From Pseudomonas sp. SORT22 (lineage in GTDB: Bacteria; Pseudomonadota; Gammaproteobacteria; Pseudomonadales; Pseudomonadaceae): 64,000 bases of DNA. The stretch lies in contig NZ_CP071007.1 in assembly GCF_018417635.1 (NCBI RefSeq), forward strand, positions 2,294,501 through 2,358,500, read 5' to 3'. Below, one piece after another: positions 26,115 through 34,898 of the stretch. Under the pieces are notes generated by a model. That model worked only from the letters and a program-made list of their open reading frames with translations, was not told where the DNA came from and did no database searches. How positions within the stretch are numbered: the stretch's first letter is position 1; each line of letters starts with the position of its first letter. The position numbers were made by a program, and so were the translations under genes.

Positions 26115-28091
26115 TCAAGGCGTAACGATATTGAACTGCGGGCTGAAGCTGTCGAGGGTGCCCAGCAGTTCGGCGATTTTCTTGCCGTTGCCTTCGACCT
26201 TGATCAGGCCTTTTTGCATCGCCGTCGGGAAGTCCAGTTGCTTGAGGCTGATCTGTTCAAGGGTCGCCTTGTTCATGCTCAAGCTGGCATCGGCCTTGGG
26301 GTTCAGGCCCGCGCGGTGGGTCAGCACGCCATTGCGCAAGGTCAGGTTGTAGGCCTGGTCCGGGTCGGTAAAGCTCCAGTTCAGGTTCAGGTCATGGCCC
26401 ACCGCCTTGTCGACATCGACGCGCACCGCCATGTAGTCGAAGAACATGTCCGCGGTCAGCGCCCGCACCATGTCCACCGACACCGAACTGCCCGCCTGGC
26501 TCGGCGGGCCATCGCGCAGTTCCATGGCACCGGTCAGGTACATGTTGCGCCAGGTGGCGTTCTCGCTCTGGTAACCGAGCTGTTCCAGCGCTTGCGCCTG
26601 AGTGCTGCGCGCCTGGGCGTTGTCGGGCTCGGCAAACAGCAGCTGGTTGCCCAGTTGCACCGCCCAGCGATACTCGCCCTTGTCCATCGCCGCATGCACC
26701 TTGGCCAGCACCGCCTCGCCGCCGCCCATGGCCTGGACATAGTGCCGGGCGCTCTCGACCGGCGGCAGCGGGTTGAGGTTGGCCGGGTTGCCGTCGTAAA
26801 AACCCATGTAGCGCTGGTACACCGCCCGCGCGTTGAAGCTCAGCGAGCCGTAGTAGCCACGGGCGTACCACTTGTTCGCCAGCTCCCCGGGCAGGGTCTG
26901 CATGTTCTGCGCGATTTCCATCGGCGTCAGGCCCTGGTTGAGCAAGTGCAAGGTGCGGTCGTTGAGGAAGGCATACATGTCGCGCTGGTCGGCGATCAGC
27001 GTACGCACTTGCTCTACGCCCCAGGTCGGCCAGTTGTGCTGGCCGAACAGCACCTCGGTCTTGTCGCCGTAACGGCTCAGGCTGGCGTCCAGGTACTGCG
27101 ACCAGGCCTTGGCGTCACGTACCTGGGCGCCGCGCGGGGTGAGAATGTTGTGCAGGGTCTGCACCGCGTTTTCGGCAATGCCCAGGGCCTTGAACTGCGG
27201 CAGGTACAGGTTCATTTCCGCTGGCGCTTCGGTGCCCGGGGTCAGCTGGAACTCCAGTTCGATACCGGCCACGGTGCGGGTCTCGTAGGGCTTGCTGATC
27301 AGCTCGGTGGGTTCGATCAGGGTGATGGTGCCACCGGTGGTCAAGCCCTTGCCGATCCCGGTGTCGACCTGGCCCTGGGGCCCGCGCGGCAGGTACAGGC
27401 CGAACTGGTACTGGGCGCGCCGGCTCATGGCGTTGCCGGCATAGACGTTCTCGCTCATCACGTGTTCCATGAAGCCGCTGGGGGCGAACACCTTGACCTT
27501 GCCGGCCTTGACGTCGGCCTCGTCGATGACCCCGCGCACGCCGCCAAAATGGTCGGTGTGGCTGTGGCTGTAGATCACCGCCACCACCGGTTTTTGCGGG
27601 CGGTTCTGGTAGTACAGCTGCAGCGCGGCGCGGGCGGTTTCGGCGGTGGTCAGCGGGTCGATGATGATCAGCCCGTCGTCGCCTTCGATGATCGTCATGT
27701 TGGCCAGGTCCAGGCCGCGCACCTGGTACAAACGTGGCGCGACCTCGAACAAGCCGGCATGGGCGTTGAGCTGTGCCAGGCGCCAGAGGCTGGGGTTGAC
27801 GCTGTCGGGGCTGTCTTGGGCGGCGAGAAATTTGTAGTCCTCAAGGCTCCATACCGGCTTGCCGGCGGCATCGCTGATCTTGCCGGTGAACGGCGCAACC
27901 AGGCCACGGGTAGCGGCCTGGTAGTCGGCGCGGTCGGCAAACGGCAGTTGGCTCAGCACTGCGGCATTGCTGCTGCGCGTCGGTTCGCTGGCGCTGGCCG
28001 GGGCCTGGGCGGCGTGCAGGGGCTGGCTCAGGCACCACGCTGTGATCAGGCAGGCCAGGCGGGTACGTGGGTGCAGGGTTGGGAAGGGCAT
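26115..28091 (-). CDS. sdsA1: SdsA1-like secreted alkylsulfatase
   Basis: A 658-residue metallo-beta-lactamase-fold sulfatase, the length I recall for P. aeruginosa SdsA1. A signal peptide covers 1-28. The Zn site includes HSHTDH at 176-181, and later NLYLPQFKALGIAENA and FGQHNWPTWG are typical. The C-terminal 125 residues form an SCP2-like domain (LTADMFFDYMAVRVD). Such enzymes cleave primary alkyl sulfates such as SDS to sulfate and alcohol in the periplasm or outside. Start ATG 28091 has GGAG upstream. No SdsB1-type LysR gene adjoins it. Confidence 0.85.
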   Translation of the reverse strand: MPFPTLHPRTRLACLITAWCLSQPLHAAQAPASASEPTRSSNAAVLSQLPFADRADYQAATRGLVAPFTGKISDAAGKPVWSLEDYKFLAAQDSPDSVNPSLWRLAQLNAHAGLFEVAPRLYQVRGLDLANMTIIEGDDGLIIIDPLTTAETARAALQLYYQNRPQKPVVAVIYSHSHTDHFGGVRGVIDEADVKAGKVKVFAPSGFMEHVMSENVYAGNAMSRRAQYQFGLYLPRGPQGQVDTGIGKGLTTGGTITLIEPTELISKPYETRTVAGIELEFQLTPGTEAPAEMNLYLPQFKALGIAENAVQTLHNILTPRGAQVRDAKAWSQYLDASLSRYGDKTEVLFGQHNWPTWGVEQVRTLIADQRDMYAFLNDRTLHLLNQGLTPMEIAQNMQTLPGELANKWYARGYYGSLSFNARAVYQRYMGFYDGNPANLNPLPPVESARHYVQAMGGGEAVLAKVHAAMDKGEYRWAVQLGNQLLFAEPDNAQARSTQAQALEQLGYQSENATWRNMYLTGAMELRDGPPSQAGSSVSVDMVRALTADMFFDYMAVRVDVDKAVGHDLNLNWSFTDPDQAYNLTLRNGVLTHRAGLNPKADASLSMNKATLEQISLKQLDFPTAMQKGLIKVEGNGKKIAELLGTLDSFSPQFNIVTP

Positions 28092-28193
28092 GGCAACTCC
28101 ATTTTTTGTCGTTATGGCACACCCTTTCGAGCCTAAGGCTCGGGTGCGGGCCGCCAACAAGCCGCGGACGACAAAAACCATGCAGGGCGCTGT

Positions 28194-28808
28194 TCAGGGC
28201 GCTGAGCCACCCTGGCGCTCGGCCACCGCGCGCAAGGTGCGCAAGGACACGCTGGGGGCATCGAGGACGAACTGGTTGGCCAGCCACGAGGGAATGTCGC
28301 CGGCCGGATCGGCCTGCAGTTGGTAGGTCACTTCGGTGAGTTGCTCGCCCTTGGGCACGAAGGTCCACAGGCCCTGGAGCTGGCGCACGCGGATCTGCCC
28401 CGGCACATGCTTGACCATGCCCGGCACGGCCTTGATGCGCCGTACCAGGCTGCCGTCGTCGCGGCGCTCGCTCTGCACCTGGATGACCATGTCGCGGGTG
28501 CTGGCCGGCCAGGGCAGGGCGGTGGTCAGGTAGACCCAGGTGCTGTCGCCCTCGACCTTGAGCAGGCGCATGTCGGCGCAGCCGTACAGCCATTTGCAGG
28601 CAACCCGCAGGTTTTCCTGCAGCTCGCTCAAGGTCGACACGCTGGCCTTGATCAACGCCACGCCGCGAAACTGCTGGTAGGGCGAACCCGGCACCTCGCT
28701 GAGGTACACCTGGATGCCGTCTTCATCCTGCGCCAGGTGCCACTGTTCAGTGGCGCTGGCGCCGCTGCTGAGGGCCAGCAACAGGCACAAGACAAGGCGA
28801 AGGCGCAT
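28194..28808 (-). CDS. START-domain lipid-binding exported protein
   Basis: A 204-residue protein with a signal peptide (residues 1-19, LLLALSSGASA) and one START/Bet v1-like domain (WHLAQDEDGIQVYLSEVPGS, RDMVIQVQSERRDDGSL, LQGLWTFVPKG, GDIPSWLANQFVLDAPSVSL). START domains hold lipids or other hydrophobic ligands in a deep pocket. It is periplasmic by its signal. It lies upstream of the alkylsulfatase on the same strand, 102 bases away, which suits a role with amphiphilic substrates. That link is inferred. Confidence 0.8.
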   Translation of the reverse strand: MRLRLVLCLLLALSSGASATEQWHLAQDEDGIQVYLSEVPGSPYQQFRGVALIKASVSTLSELQENLRVACKWLYGCADMRLLKVEGDSTWVYLTTALPWPASTRDMVIQVQSERRDDGSLVRRIKAVPGMVKHVPGQIRVRQLQGLWTFVPKGEQLTEVTYQLQADPAGDIPSWLANQFVLDAPSVSLRTLRAVAERQGGSAP

Positions 28809-28856
28809 GAACAGGCTCCAGCGGTTGGGCGACTGTTCAGAGCATAGTGCCTGGGA

Positions 28857-30218
28857 TCAGATCTGGACGAGCCGGCCCTTGTGTTCGGCCTGCAAACGGT
28901 CACCGCGGCCGAACAGCTTGTGGCGCAAGGTTCCGTCTTCATATGCCGTGCGATAACGGCCGCGGCGTTGCAGCTCGGGCACCACCTGCTCGACCACCGC
29001 GTGCAGGTCGTCGGGCATTACCGCATAGGTGAGGTTGAAACCGTCGATACCGGTGTGGTCGAGCCAGTCTTCCAGTTGATCGGCAATCTCTGACGCTGAA
29101 CCGAGCAACACCGGGCCGCGGCCGCCGAGGCTGACGAACTCGGCCGCTTCGCGCACGGTCCAGCGCCGGTTCGGGTCGGCCTTGGTGAACACCGCCAGGG
29201 CAGTGCGGCCGGCGTCGTTGTCGATGTACTCGATCAACGCGTCGGGGTCGACCCCTGCGAAGTCGATGCCGGTCCAGCCCGACAGCAGGGTCAGCGCCGC
29301 CTCGACGTCCACGTACTGGCGGTACTCCTGCAGCCTGGCCTCGGCCGCCTGGCGACTGTCGGCGACGATCAGCAGCGCCTGGGCGTAGATCAGCACGTCC
29401 TGTTCAGGCCGGCCGGCGTCGCGGGTGGCCTTGCGGATGCCTTCTACATAGCCGCTCAGCGCCGCCTGGGTCGGCGCACTGATAAACACGCATTCGGCAT
29501 GGTCGGCGGCAAAGCGCAGGCCGCGCGGCGAGGCGCCGGCCTGGAACAGCACCGGCGTGCGCTGCGGCGAAGGCTGGCTCAGGTGAATGCCGGGCACCTG
29601 GAAGTGCGCGCCCTGGTGGTTGATCGGGTGCACCCGGGCCGGGTCGAGGAACTGGCCGCTGGCGCGGTCCTGCAACACGGCATCGTCGTCCCAGCTTTTT
29701 TCCCAGAGCTTGTACAGCACCTGCAGGTATTCCTCGGCCAGCTCGTAGCGCTCGTCGTGGCCCAGTTGCCGCGCCAGGCCGAGGTTGCGTGCGGCGCTGT
29801 CGAGGTAACCGGTGACGATGTTCCAGCCCACCCGCCCGGCGCTCAGGTGATCGAGCGTGGACATGCGCCGGGCGAAGGGGTACGGGTGCTCGTAGGTCAG
29901 CGAAAAGGTGATGCCAAAGCCCAGGTGTTCGGTGACCCCGGCCATGGCCGGGACGATCAGCAGCGGGTCGTTGACCGGTACCTGCACGCCGCCGCGCAGG
30001 GCGCCGTCGGCGCTGCCCTGGTAGACGTCATAGATACCCAGCACATCGGCAATGAACAGCGCATCGAACAGCCCGCGTTCGAGCAGGCGGGCGAGGTCGG
30101 TCCAGTAACCCAGGCGATTGAAATCGACGCTGGTGTTGCGCGGATGGCGCCACAGCCCGGGGGACTGGTGGGTGGCGGCGTTCATGCTGAAAGCGTTGAA
30201 GCGGATGGTCTTGGACAT
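28857..30218 (-). CDS. FMNH2-dependent monooxygenase, NtaA/SnaA/DszA family
   Basis: A 453-residue luciferase-like monooxygenase. Family signs: FDALFIADVLGIYDVY, SLTYEHPYPFARRMSTLDHLS, GRVGWNIVTGYLDSAARNLG, VLFQAGASPRGLRFAADHAE and DGFNLTYAVMPDD. The family uses reduced FMN from a separate reductase to cleave C-N or C-S bonds (nitrilotriacetate, dibenzothiophene sulfone, dimethylsulfone products). No flavin reductase lies beside it. Ten bases after the sulfonate-type binding-protein gene, so co-transcribed; this favours an organosulfur substrate. Confidence 0.85.
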   Translation of the reverse strand: MSKTIRFNAFSMNAATHQSPGLWRHPRNTSVDFNRLGYWTDLARLLERGLFDALFIADVLGIYDVYQGSADGALRGGVQVPVNDPLLIVPAMAGVTEHLGFGITFSLTYEHPYPFARRMSTLDHLSAGRVGWNIVTGYLDSAARNLGLARQLGHDERYELAEEYLQVLYKLWEKSWDDDAVLQDRASGQFLDPARVHPINHQGAHFQVPGIHLSQPSPQRTPVLFQAGASPRGLRFAADHAECVFISAPTQAALSGYVEGIRKATRDAGRPEQDVLIYAQALLIVADSRQAAEARLQEYRQYVDVEAALTLLSGWTGIDFAGVDPDALIEYIDNDAGRTALAVFTKADPNRRWTVREAAEFVSLGGRGPVLLGSASEIADQLEDWLDHTGIDGFNLTYAVMPDDLHAVVEQVVPELQRRGRYRTAYEDGTLRHKLFGRGDRLQAEHKGRLVQI

Positions 30219-30227
30219 GGTCTGTAC

Positions 30228-31208
30228 TCAGGGCAGGACCGACACCGGGTAGACCGCATCGGCCACCTTCAGCGCTTTGGGGATCAGGCCCAGGCCCTGG
30301 AAGGTGTCGGCAAGCTTCTGCTGCTCGGCGGTGATTTTTGCGTCAATGGCCACGGCGTTGTAGTTGCGCCGCTCGCTGGCCACCTGCAGCACATCGGCGC
30401 CGATACCCAGTTGCGGTGCCAGCAGGGCAGCGACTTCGTCGGGCTTCTGGTTGGCCCAGTTGCTGACCTTGGCCAGTTCGCTGAAGAAGGTCTTCAGCAG
30501 CGCGCGGTTGTCGTCGGCAAAGGCCGCCGAGGACAGGTAGAAGGTGCGGTTGTTGGACAGCCCGCTGCCGTCGCGCAGGTTCTTCAGGCCCGGTTGTTGT
30601 TCGGCGGCGGCGAGGAACGGGTCCCACAGGGTCACGGCCTGGACGCTGCCGGACTGCAGTGCGGCCACGGCGTCGGCGGCATTGTTGACGTAGGCCGGGG
30701 TGATGTCCTTGTAGCTCAGGCCGGCATCCTGCAGGGCCACGGCCAGCAGGTACTGGGCGTTCCAGCCGCGACCGGTGGCCACGCGCTGGCCCTTGAGGGC
30801 GGCGACGTTGGCGATGTGGTCCTGGTCGCGCACCACCAGGCCGATGCCCTTGGGGTAGGGCTGCTCGGCGGCCAGGTACACCACCGGCTTGCCGGCAGCC
30901 TGGGCAAATACCGAGGGTGCATCGGCGGCATGGCCAAGGTCGATGGCGCCGGTGCTCAGCGCTTCAAGCAACTGCGGGCCGGCGGCGAATTCGTACCAGC
31001 TGACTTTCACCCCTTGTGGCTCCAGGGCTTTTTCCAGGGCGCCGCTGCCTTTGAGGATGTTGATGCTGTTGAACTTCTGGTAGCCGATGCGCAAGGTCTT
31101 GCTCGCTTCGGCATGGGCCAGCGGGGCGGGCAGGATCAGCGCCGCCAGGGCGGCAAACAGGCCGCCGGTGAGCAGGCGACGCAGAGGGGAATGGGGCGTG
31201 TGCGACAT
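30228..31208 (-). CDS. Aliphatic-sulfonate-type ABC substrate-binding protein (SsuA-like)
   Basis: A 326-residue periplasmic binding protein. Start ATG 31208 has GGAG 7 bases upstream; a signal peptide ends near ALILPAPLAHAEA. The mature start TLRIGYQKFNSINILKGSGA and the segments EFAAGPQLLEALSTGAIDLG and ATGRGWNAQYLLA are typical of SsuA/TauA proteins. It would deliver a sulfonate or similar compound to a membrane transporter. The permease and ATPase genes are not present nearby, so it must borrow one encoded elsewhere. First gene of a two-gene operon with the monooxygenase. Confidence 0.82.
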   Translation of the reverse strand: MSHTPHSPLRRLLTGGLFAALAALILPAPLAHAEASKTLRIGYQKFNSINILKGSGALEKALEPQGVKVSWYEFAAGPQLLEALSTGAIDLGHAADAPSVFAQAAGKPVVYLAAEQPYPKGIGLVVRDQDHIANVAALKGQRVATGRGWNAQYLLAVALQDAGLSYKDITPAYVNNAADAVAALQSGSVQAVTLWDPFLAAAEQQPGLKNLRDGSGLSNNRTFYLSSAAFADDNRALLKTFFSELAKVSNWANQKPDEVAALLAPQLGIGADVLQVASERRNYNAVAIDAKITAEQQKLADTFQGLGLIPKALKVADAVYPVSVLP

Positions 31209-31247
31209 GGGCGGACTCCTGGGATTCAAGGGCAAGGCATGCCCGAA

Positions 31248-31276
31248 AATATAAGGAGCCCGCGCAGGCCCTTCAA
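31248..31276 (-). promoter_or_regulatory. Sigma-70 promoter of the SsuA-like/monooxygenase operon
   Basis: On the minus strand TTGAAG (31271-31276), 17-base spacer, TATATT (31248-31253), about 40 bases before the start codon. AT-rich sequence (31277-31325) directly upstream could hold a CysB-type activator site. Confidence 0.5.
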
Positions 31277-31328
31277 TTTGTTTATTCCAAATTGTTAGAT
31301 TGTTTTGTTATTTTTATATCCTTTTATT

Positions 31329-31405
31329 CCTGTGGGAGCGGGCTTGCCCCGCGATTGCGATATGACTGACAGACCGCTATCGCGGGGCAAGCCCGCTCCT
31401 ACAGG
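31329..31405. repeat. Inverted REP pair (BIME-like)
   Basis: Two 27-base REP copies face each other: 31329-31355 and 31379-31405, identical at 26 of 27 positions when inverted, with a 23-base spacer. It is the most perfect pair in the window. It ends 2 bases before the stop codon region of aaaA. Confidence 0.8.
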
Positions 31406-31406
31406 G

Positions 31407-33350
31407 TTAAAATTGCCATTGCACGCCCAGGGAATAGCCAGCCTGATTACCTTCGCTATGGGCAAAGCGGCTGTTGACCTCGGCAAACACCCCCAACTGC
31501 TCGGTGAACATCAACTGTGCGCCCACTTGCGCGCGACCAAAGTTCTTGTCGACGCTGCCCATGTCCGCTACCCGCACACGGCCGTCGGCATTGCTGGTGA
31601 GGTCGATCTGGTCCAGGCGGCCATCGGCCAGTTCGCGTACCCAGCGCACGCTGGCGTAGGGTTGCAGGGCCATGTTCGCCCCCAGGCCGACGCTGCCATG
31701 CAGGCGCCAGCCGAGGCTGGCTTCGAGGGCGTCGTAGTTCTGCTTTTCGTAGCCCAGGGCAGTGCGCAGGGCCTGGTCTTCGTGGAAGTCATCGATGCGG
31801 TAGTGCATGTAGTCCAGGCCCGCCACCGGGCCGGTCTTCAAGGCGCCGAAGCTGAAGTCGTAGCCGCCGTCGAGCCGCGCGCCCCAGAACCACGCCGAGG
31901 TGTCGCCGGACAGGCGCTGGTCGAGCAGCACCGGGCCGTTGCTGGCCTGGATGTACACCGAGCGCTTGGTATCAAAGCTTGTATGCCCGGCGCTCAGCTC
32001 GCCGGCCAGCCATTGCGGGCCGCCGTCGTTGAGCAGGGCAAACAGCCCGGCCTGCCAGGCGTCGCCTTCGATGCGCCCGCCGTGGTCGAGGGCGTCGCGG
32101 CTGCGCTGGAAGCTCAGGCTGGCACCGACAGTCAGGGCGTCATTGAGACGGTAATCGCCAACGCCATAAACGCCCACGCGTTTCGACTCGGGGTTGCCCG
32201 GCGCATCGAAACCGCTGTCTGGCGAAACTTCGCCTTCGACACCCACTTCACCATCAAAGCTGCCGACCGCCCGTGTGGCGTCCAGCAGGCTCAGCCAGCG
32301 GCGGTCATGCAGGCGGGTCAGGGCCTGGTGCTGGCGTTGCAACTGGTCTTCCATCTGCCGCGCCATAGCGCCGCCGGAGGCGGTAGAGGCGAGCAGGTCG
32401 GCGTTGGTCAGTTCCAGCACCAGGCGTGTCAGCAACCGCGAGAAGTCGCTCAGGCGCTGGTCGATGCGCTGCTGGCCGAAGGCGTTGGTCAGCACTTGCT
32501 GGTTGTCTTCAGCCGGGTCGTGCCAGGTCGAGCCGCCGGGGATCGCCGGGTTGTCGGTCTGCTCGTAGCCGTCCAGTTCACCCAGCTCCCAATTGGTGGC
32601 CTCGATGAACAGCACCGGCACGTTGAGGCTGTTGAAGCTTTCGCCGTCGCTGCAGCAGCCGGTGCCGGCCGGGTATTCGGGGTTCAGGCCGGGGTTGGTG
32701 AACAGCGCGATGTTCATCTCCTGGGCGATGCGCAGCAACTGGTCGCGGTAGGCGCCCAGGGCCGGGTTGGCGATGCTGTTGCTGGCGGCGTGGGCGTACA
32801 TCTTGTCGCCGGTGATCAGGCTGTCGAGGTTGATCATGCCCAACAGGTTGGCGCGCTGGCTGTCGCTCAATGATGCGACATAGGCGCGCGAACCGCGCAG
32901 GCCTTCTTCTTCGGCACCAAAACCGACCACTTCCAGGCCGTTCTCCAGGGCCACGCCGCCCAGGTTGCGGGCGATCTCGGTGAGCACGGCGGCGCCCGAG
33001 GCGTTGTCGTCCAGGCCTTGCAGGGTTGGGCGGCCGAAGTAGGTGTCGTAGTGGGCGCCGAGCACCACGTAGGTGCTGTTCTGGCCCGCGGCGGAGGCGA
33101 TGACGTTCTGCGAACTGCGGTTGCCGGCCCAGGTGAAGTCCTGGCGGCGGGTCTGGTAGCCGAAGCCCAGTTGCGTTTGCATCAGGGCGGTAGCACCTTC
33201 GAAACTGGCGGTACCGCGGTAACGTCCGGGGTAGTCGTTGATCAGACGGTCCAGGGTCTGCCCGGCATATTGCCCATATTCATAGGCGCTGGCGCCGGAG
33301 GACAACATTGCACAACCCAGGCTTACAGCGACTGCTAACGGTTTGAACAC
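31407..33350 (-). CDS. aaaA: Arginine-specific aminopeptidase autotransporter AaaA
   Basis: A 647-residue surface protease. A signal peptide covers 1-22. The M28 peptidase domain follows: GAHYDT (His100, Asp102), GLDDNASG (Asp114), AEEEG (Glu147-149), NLDS (Asp176) and a late His at 277 (STWHDPAEDN) give the two-zinc site. Residues about 385-647 are an autotransporter beta-barrel ending in VQWQF. The order and length match P. aeruginosa AaaA (PA0328) as I recall it, which removes N-terminal Arg from peptides at the cell surface. The start is GTG 33350 with AAGGA upstream. A TetR gene lies upstream on the same strand. Confidence 0.88.
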   Translation of the reverse strand: MFKPLAVAVSLGCAMLSSGASAYEYGQYAGQTLDRLINDYPGRYRGTASFEGATALMQTQLGFGYQTRRQDFTWAGNRSSQNVIASAAGQNSTYVVLGAHYDTYFGRPTLQGLDDNASGAAVLTEIARNLGGVALENGLEVVGFGAEEEGLRGSRAYVASLSDSQRANLLGMINLDSLITGDKMYAHAASNSIANPALGAYRDQLLRIAQEMNIALFTNPGLNPEYPAGTGCCSDGESFNSLNVPVLFIEATNWELGELDGYEQTDNPAIPGGSTWHDPAEDNQQVLTNAFGQQRIDQRLSDFSRLLTRLVLELTNADLLASTASGGAMARQMEDQLQRQHQALTRLHDRRWLSLLDATRAVGSFDGEVGVEGEVSPDSGFDAPGNPESKRVGVYGVGDYRLNDALTVGASLSFQRSRDALDHGGRIEGDAWQAGLFALLNDGGPQWLAGELSAGHTSFDTKRSVYIQASNGPVLLDQRLSGDTSAWFWGARLDGGYDFSFGALKTGPVAGLDYMHYRIDDFHEDQALRTALGYEKQNYDALEASLGWRLHGSVGLGANMALQPYASVRWVRELADGRLDQIDLTSNADGRVRVADMGSVDKNFGRAQVGAQLMFTEQLGVFAEVNSRFAHSEGNQAGYSLGVQWQF

Positions 33351-33458
33351 GGCACTTTTCCTTATGTGTCGTTACGAAAGGCGCATCATAGGATGCGTCG
33401 CCTCGCAGTAAGCAGGATGTGTACCGTTTTGTGACTGATGTAGGAAATTTATCCGGTT

Positions 33459-34142
33459 TTAGGCGTTTATCACTCCACGCAGCAACAGTTGCGTGAGGGT
33501 CTGCGCGCCCGCTTCCAGCTCGCTCTCGTTGATCTTGCCGACACCGCCGGCCATCAGTTGCGAGCCGAAATTAGCGTAGGCCAGGGTGGTTGCCCACAGG
33601 CTGATCAGCAGGTGCTGCGGGTCGAGCGCCGCCAACTGGCCACGGGCAATCCACTGGCGCAGGCAATCGAGGCTGCGCTCGACCTCACCCTGCAGATGTT
33701 CGATATGGCTGCCAGGCAACTGCCGCGCGCCGTGCAGCAATTCAGCCGCCAGCACTTTCGCCGCCCAGGGCTGCTTGCGGATCAGCCGCAGGTTGGCGCG
33801 GATCATGCCGCCCAGGGCGGGGCCGGGTTCGCTGTCGGGCTGCAGCAGGGCGAAAGCCTGCAGGTAGGGCACGGCGACCATCTCCAGCACCTGCTGGTAG
33901 AGGTTCTGCTTGGAGCTGAAGTAGTAGTTGATATTGGCCTTGGGCAGCCCGCTCGAGCGCGCCACATCGCCAATGGTGGTGGCGGCGAAGCCCTTGCAGG
34001 CAAAGCTTCTGGCCGCCTCGCGCAGGATCCGCGCACGGTTGCGCCGCCCGGTACTGTTGGGCTTGATCGGTGCCGGGCTGGCCGGCTCGTAGACCTCGAG
34101 GTGCGAAGGGTCAGGGGCGCCCGGGTAACTTGACTGGTCCAT
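33459..34142 (-). CDS. TetR-family regulator
   Basis: A 227-residue regulator. After a variable 30-residue start, the helix-turn-helix spans about 32-78 (RILREAARSFACKGFAATTI, GLPKANINYYFSSKQNLY), and a helical C-terminal domain of the kind seen in RutR-like proteins follows. Start ATG 34142; a TTG eight codons upstream is unlikely. It lies between aaaA and glcG on the same strand and may govern aaaA, its own gene, or both. An AT-rich near-palindrome precedes it. Confidence 0.82.
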   Translation of the reverse strand: MDQSSYPGAPDPSHLEVYEPASPAPIKPNSTGRRNRARILREAARSFACKGFAATTIGDVARSSGLPKANINYYFSSKQNLYQQVLEMVAVPYLQAFALLQPDSEPGPALGGMIRANLRLIRKQPWAAKVLAAELLHGARQLPGSHIEHLQGEVERSLDCLRQWIARGQLAALDPQHLLISLWATTLAYANFGSQLMAGGVGKINESELEAGAQTLTQLLLRGVINA

Positions 34143-34161
34143 CTGCGGCCTGCTGATCGCG

Positions 34162-34189
34162 TACAATTTTCGTAATATACAAAATTATA
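34162..34189. promoter_or_regulatory. Putative TetR operator
   Basis: Near-perfect inverted repeat tacaatttt-N10-aaaattata (8 of 9 pairs), 20 bases before the TetR start, in a strikingly AT-rich patch that also offers -10-like TATATT. The site fits autorepression. Confidence 0.45.
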
Positions 34190-34248
34190 TAGCGATAGGC
34201 GCAGGCTTTCCCAGTCAGGCGACCGTGGCGAAAAAAAACGAGGGGGTT

Positions 34249-34668
34249 TTAGCTGCCCAGGGTCGCCAGCAACGCGGCGATCGCCACCTTGGCCACCTGC
34301 GCATCCTGCTCCGACCTGACCCCGGAAACACCCACCGCGCCGATCACCTGACCGTCCACCCGCAGCGGCACGCCGCCTTCGAGGGTGGCGTTGAGCACCG
34401 GCACCGAGAGAAAGGCCGTGCGCCCGCCGTTGATGATGTCTTCATAGACCTTGCTGTCCTTGCGCCCCAGAGCCGCGGTGCGGGCTTTTTCCTGGGCGAT
34501 GTAGGCGCTGATCGGCGGGCAGCCGTCCAGGCGTTCGAGGGCCAGCGGGTGGCCGCCGTCATCGACCACGGCGATGCTCACCGGCCACTGGTTGGCCTGG
34601 GCTTCGACGCGGGCGGCGGCAAGCAGTTGCGCGACTTCGTGTTGGGTCAGTACGGCCTTGCTGAGCAT
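34249..34668 (-). CDS. glcG: GlcG/HbpS-type heme-binding-family protein
   Basis: A 139-residue single-domain protein of the GlcG/HbpS family (SIAVVDDGGHPLALERLDG, ARTAALGRKDSKVYEDIING, GGVPLRVDGQVIGAVGVSG). In E. coli and many pseudomonads glcG directly follows glcDEF; its exact function is unsettled. Here it lies on the same strand as glcDEF but about 2.2 kb beyond glcF, with four unrelated genes between. It begins a divergent arrangement with the SCO gene. A second family member elsewhere is possible. Confidence 0.75.
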   Translation of the reverse strand: MLSKAVLTQHEVAQLLAAARVEAQANQWPVSIAVVDDGGHPLALERLDGCPPISAYIAQEKARTAALGRKDSKVYEDIINGGRTAFLSVPVLNATLEGGVPLRVDGQVIGAVGVSGVRSEQDAQVAKVAIAALLATLGS

Positions 34669-34898
34669 GGGGAGGGCTCCACGAGTGAGAGGCGAGCAGG
34701 ATGCGTCATTATTACCGTAGACGTTGCCGGATGTTTCTTGTCACTGCCTGCGACAACAGGCCGCACCCCGTAATTACTGGGATACAGACGTACGGGGCGC
34801 TGCGCGCTGGAACCTGCGTCCGCCACCATGACAAAATGCGAAGGTTTCTCGACATGCCCTCTATCCAGGGGCTGGCACCTTCCCGAAAGGATGGTTAC

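Noticed and set aside
29499..31298. 599-codon plus-strand frame opposite the monooxygenase and SsuA-like genes
   Set aside because: It crosses two real minus-strand genes and their promoter, and reads as antisense composition.
31329..31405. Possible CRISPR-like repeat
   Set aside because: Only two inverted copies with one short spacer, and the same element occurs singly elsewhere; it is a REP pair.
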